Positions 28,355-29,911 of a DNA stretch of 29,911 bases are shown here, piece after piece. Each line of letters opens with the position of its first letter. The first letter of the stretch is position 1. Both the position numbers and the translations under genes were made by a program. Source of the DNA: Ilumatobacteraceae bacterium (GTDB lineage Bacteria; Actinomycetota; Acidimicrobiia; Acidimicrobiales; Ilumatobacteraceae); the NCBI GenBank assembly GCA_007117775.1, contig SKFX01000137.1, positions 1 through 29,911 on the forward strand. Reading direction: 5' to 3'. The notes beneath the pieces are model-generated. The model made no database searches and was not told where the DNA came from. It worked only from the letters and a program-made list of their open reading frames with translations.

Positions 28355-28514
28355 GGGCGCGCAGGCCGACTCGTCTGGTCGATTCGGCATCGGTTGACCG
28401 CATGTCCACTTGTCGCCATCAAGCGAAACTGACAGTGCTGGATGCGCCATTTTGACAGTGCGTTGGGGAACGAGCTGCCCATCGAGGGTCCGAAATGAGT
28501 TCGGCTGGGAAGGG

Positions 28515-28721
28515 CGAGGAAGACGGTTCACCCCTGTCGGCGAGTAGGGAGTCCAGACCCTTGCGGTTGCTGAGGGTGTCGGGGTGGTCGGGGCCGAGGA
28601 TGCGGGTCGTGTCAGCGAGCAGCGACTGGAACTGGCTGATGGCCTCGTCCACACGACCAGCCTTGCCGAGCTGGGTGGCCAGGTGCGGGGGCCGCGTCAG
28701 CTCCCGGTTCACCTCGGGCAG
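28515..28721 (-). pseudogene. TPR-protein remnant
   Basis: A fragment of about 69 residues reads as one tetratricopeptide unit of the kinesin-light-chain type: LATQLGKAGRVDEAISQFQSL, then RILGPDHPDTLSNRKGLDSLL. Such repeats normally come in long arrays in NB-ARC or signalling proteins. Here the unit stands alone in a frame whose upstream part is only antisense or shadow sequence from the secreted-protein gene, and whose downstream end has no homology. It looks like the leftover of a larger gene. The rest of the 28316-28728 interval holds a pair of 9-bp direct repeats and nothing else I can support. Confidence 0.55.
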
Positions 28722-28728
28722 TAGGGCC

Positions 28729-29097
28729 TTATGACGACGTCTCGCGTCGTGACCGAACCACCATGTTGTAGCCGAGCGCCAGGGCCCCGACGACCACAGC
28801 GGCGATGATGATGATGGTCCACGGTAGCCCCGCAACTTCAGCCTCGGCGACGATGACGGAATCGCGGTCGGCCTGGAGGTCGTCTTCAACAGTCAATGGC
28901 TCAGGCCCGTAGGGTATGGGTATCGCTGGCGGCGATGGCGCCTCATCATCCGGGGTGGCAGCCAACAGCGGCGCTGGCTGGGTGCTGGTGATTCCCGCAT
29001 GGGCGCTGGCCGGTGCCGACAACGCCAGCACTGCGATTGCGGCAAGACCCCCAGCGGCAAGTGCCCGCAGGCAGCGTGATGTGGTCGTGGTGCTCAT
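28729..29097 (-). CDS. Secreted single-pass membrane protein
   Basis: A 122-residue protein. An N-terminal signal peptide runs to about residue 34 (LALSAPASAHA). A short Pro/Asp/Glu-rich external region follows, then one transmembrane helix (about 91-113) and a basic cytoplasmic end (RSRRE). The ATG at 29097 has GGAG eight bases upstream and is preferred over a longer frame from 29298. The mature start AHAGITSTQPA resembles the first residues of CopC-like copper proteins, but the beta-sandwich that should follow is absent, so function is not assigned. It is divergent from the HNH-repeat remnant. Confidence 0.75.
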   Translation of the reverse strand: MSTTTTSRCLRALAAGGLAAIAVLALSAPASAHAGITSTQPAPLLAATPDDEAPSPPAIPIPYGPEPLTVEDDLQADRDSVIVAEAEVAGLPWTIIIIAAVVVGALALGYNMVVRSRRETSS

Positions 29098-29149
29098 GGC
29101 AGATTCTCCTGGAAGTGATGAATTGGGCCCGACTGTGTCGGATGTAACA

Positions 29150-29155
29150 AATCTA
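29150..29155 (-). promoter_or_regulatory. Possible -10 element (TAGATT) of the secreted-protein gene
   Basis: TAGATT lies in an AT-richer patch, 52 bp before the ATG at 29097, and would give a leader of about 45 bases carrying the GGAG site. Confidence 0.3.
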
Positions 29156-29320
29156 GCAGCTATCGATATGCGATTGCACGTCGCCCATCCAGGTGGCGGC
29201 GGCCTGGTGGGCGGTAGCGCTGGCCGCACGGCGGTCGGGGCCGGTGAGCCACTGACTCGACGGGCCGACATCGCGCGAGGCGGCGGGGATTCCGCCACCG
29301 AGAAACCAACCGGCGATCAC

Positions 29321-29695
29321 ATGCTCGAGGCACTTGGTGCTGCTGCGCAGGTGGAACCTACGGTGTCAGTGGCTGCGTACGAGGCCTGGCGGGCGGAGTG
29401 TCCCGAGGAGCGGGGGACCCCCGAGTGGGCGATCAAGCACCGTTTCGGAATCTGGTCGGCGGCACTGCAGGCAGCCGGACGTACGAGTGCCCGGCGCAAT
29501 GATGAGCGAGAACTCCCTGGGAGATGCTGCTCACTGGGTTGCGCTCCGCCGCGGCGCAGGTGGAAGGCCGCCAGCCAGAGCCGCTACGAGCAGGTGCGTA
29601 CATCTGGCGTGGCTGGACCTCTCCCTTCCCTCGGGACCTGCATCAAGCGTTTTGGCTCATGGAGCGAGGCGAAGCGGCGGGCTGGCATTCGCTGA
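29321..29695 (+). pseudogene. HNH-associated-repeat protein, frameshifted
   Basis: Two copies of a DNA-binding-type repeat seen with HNH/homing endonucleases can be read, but not in one frame. Copy 1 (about 29321-29485) reads ALGAAAQVEP, VAAYEAWRAE and IKHRFGIWSAALQAAGR. Copy 2 begins in another frame (about 29506-29577) with PWEMLLTGLRSAAAQVEGRQP. It returns to the first frame at about 29579 with SRYEQVR, PSLGTCIKRFGSWSEAKRRAG. The intermediate stretch in the first frame (RCCSLGCAPPRRRW) has no repeat character. So the gene seems to carry two compensating shifts. It has no nuclease domain in view and no clear ribosome-binding site. A sequencing error is the main alternative. Confidence 0.6.
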
Positions 29696-29760
29696 GGCAG
29701 CCTGAGCCGGCTCGCCTGCTCTGTGCCAGCGGAGGCTGGAGGCCCTCCACGGAGCCATGT

Positions 29761-29799
29761 CTGCTGCCTCCCGGGGTTGGCTGACGAACCCGGCAGCAG
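29761..29799. other. Imperfect inverted repeat
   Basis: CTGCTGCC (29761-29768) and GGTT-flanked GGGTT (29774-29778) pair with AACCC (29787-29791) and GGCAGCAG (29792-29799). The 8-bp and 5-bp stems are separated by a 5-nt bulge, with an 8-nt loop. It could be a terminator for a gene to the right on the minus strand, or a structured end of a mobile element. No gene is supported in 29696-29911. Confidence 0.4.
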
Positions 29800-29860
29800 T
29801 TCCGACGCCTCTGTGGAGAACTCAGCGCGTTCTCCCGCTGCTGCCACGTTGGATTCTCTT

Positions 29861-29911
29861 CTGCCACACCACTGCCACACCACTGCCACATCACTGCCAC
29901 ATCACTGCCAC
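29861..29911 (+). repeat. 11-bp tandem repeat running off the window
   Basis: Units of CTGCCACACCA (29861, 29872) and CTGCCACATCA (29883, 29894), with a partial fifth copy at 29905-29911. The two variants differ by one base. The array may continue beyond the window. Confidence 0.95.

Noticed and set aside
29524..29784. Independent gene in the third frame at the right end
   Set aside because: Only its first part resembles the HNH-associated repeat. It is better explained as the displaced segment of the frameshifted gene at 29321-29695.

Overview
This 29.9 kb window is high-GC, gene-dense bacterial DNA with an actinobacterial character. Diagnostic blocks are a response regulator, histidine kinase and GerMN-lipoprotein operon matching mtrA-mtrB-lpqB, a dinB next to a DUF3040 membrane protein, a dnaG-primary sigma pair, and an actinobacterial-type HNH protein. 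I infer an Acidimicrobiia-like member of the Actinobacteriota. The placement rests on gene content and style only; no rRNA is present.

Layout. 1-1852: end of a histidine operon (hisH partial, hisA, hisF) with 4-bp start/stop overlaps. 1904-2527 (-): an alpha/beta hydrolase, divergent from 2551-4801 (+), which holds a solitary GroES, hisI and trpE. 4823-6203: a membrane protein (-) and a YgfZ-type folate-binding protein (+), divergent. 6294-8933: pyruvate phosphate dikinase. 8966-9114: a perfect hairpin and a 15-bp tandem repeat in front of dnaG. 9115-12265: dnaG and the primary sigma factor, overlapping. 12380-12554: tRNA-Asn and tRNA-Met. 12648-15110: a YggT-like protein, an AlaC-type aminotransferase and an ACT-domain protein. 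15090-17026 (-): glycerol kinase and a small membrane protein. 17090-18124: 6-phosphofructokinase. 18128-20957 (-): mtrAB plus a shortened LpqB-like lipoprotein. 20983-22075 (-): inositol monophosphatase family protein and a small membrane protein. 22240-23956: dinB and DUF3040. 24047-27728: a ROK-fold protein with a degraded active site, acyl-CoA dehydrogenase, a small conserved protein, an HNH protein and a lipoate ligase/octanoyltransferase-like protein. 27743-29911: an accessory right end with a META lipoprotein, a TPR remnant, a secreted membrane-anchored protein, a frameshifted HNH-repeat gene and an 11-bp tandem array running off the window.

Together the genes cover amino-acid biosynthesis (His, Trp, Ala), central carbon metabolism (PfkA, PpdK, GlpK), replication and transcription initiation (DnaG, sigma, DinB) and envelope signalling (MtrAB). 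The clearest window-wide pattern is regulatory. At least nine genes have a TANNNT hexamer ending 6-8 nt before the start codon, and three more have CANNNT there. That geometry predicts leaderless mRNAs. The most unusual single locus is the dnaG leader. There a strong ribosome-binding sequence lies in one arm of a perfect 13-bp hairpin, followed by an ATG that opens a Cys-Val-Asp-Glu-Asn repeat peptide overlapping dnaG.
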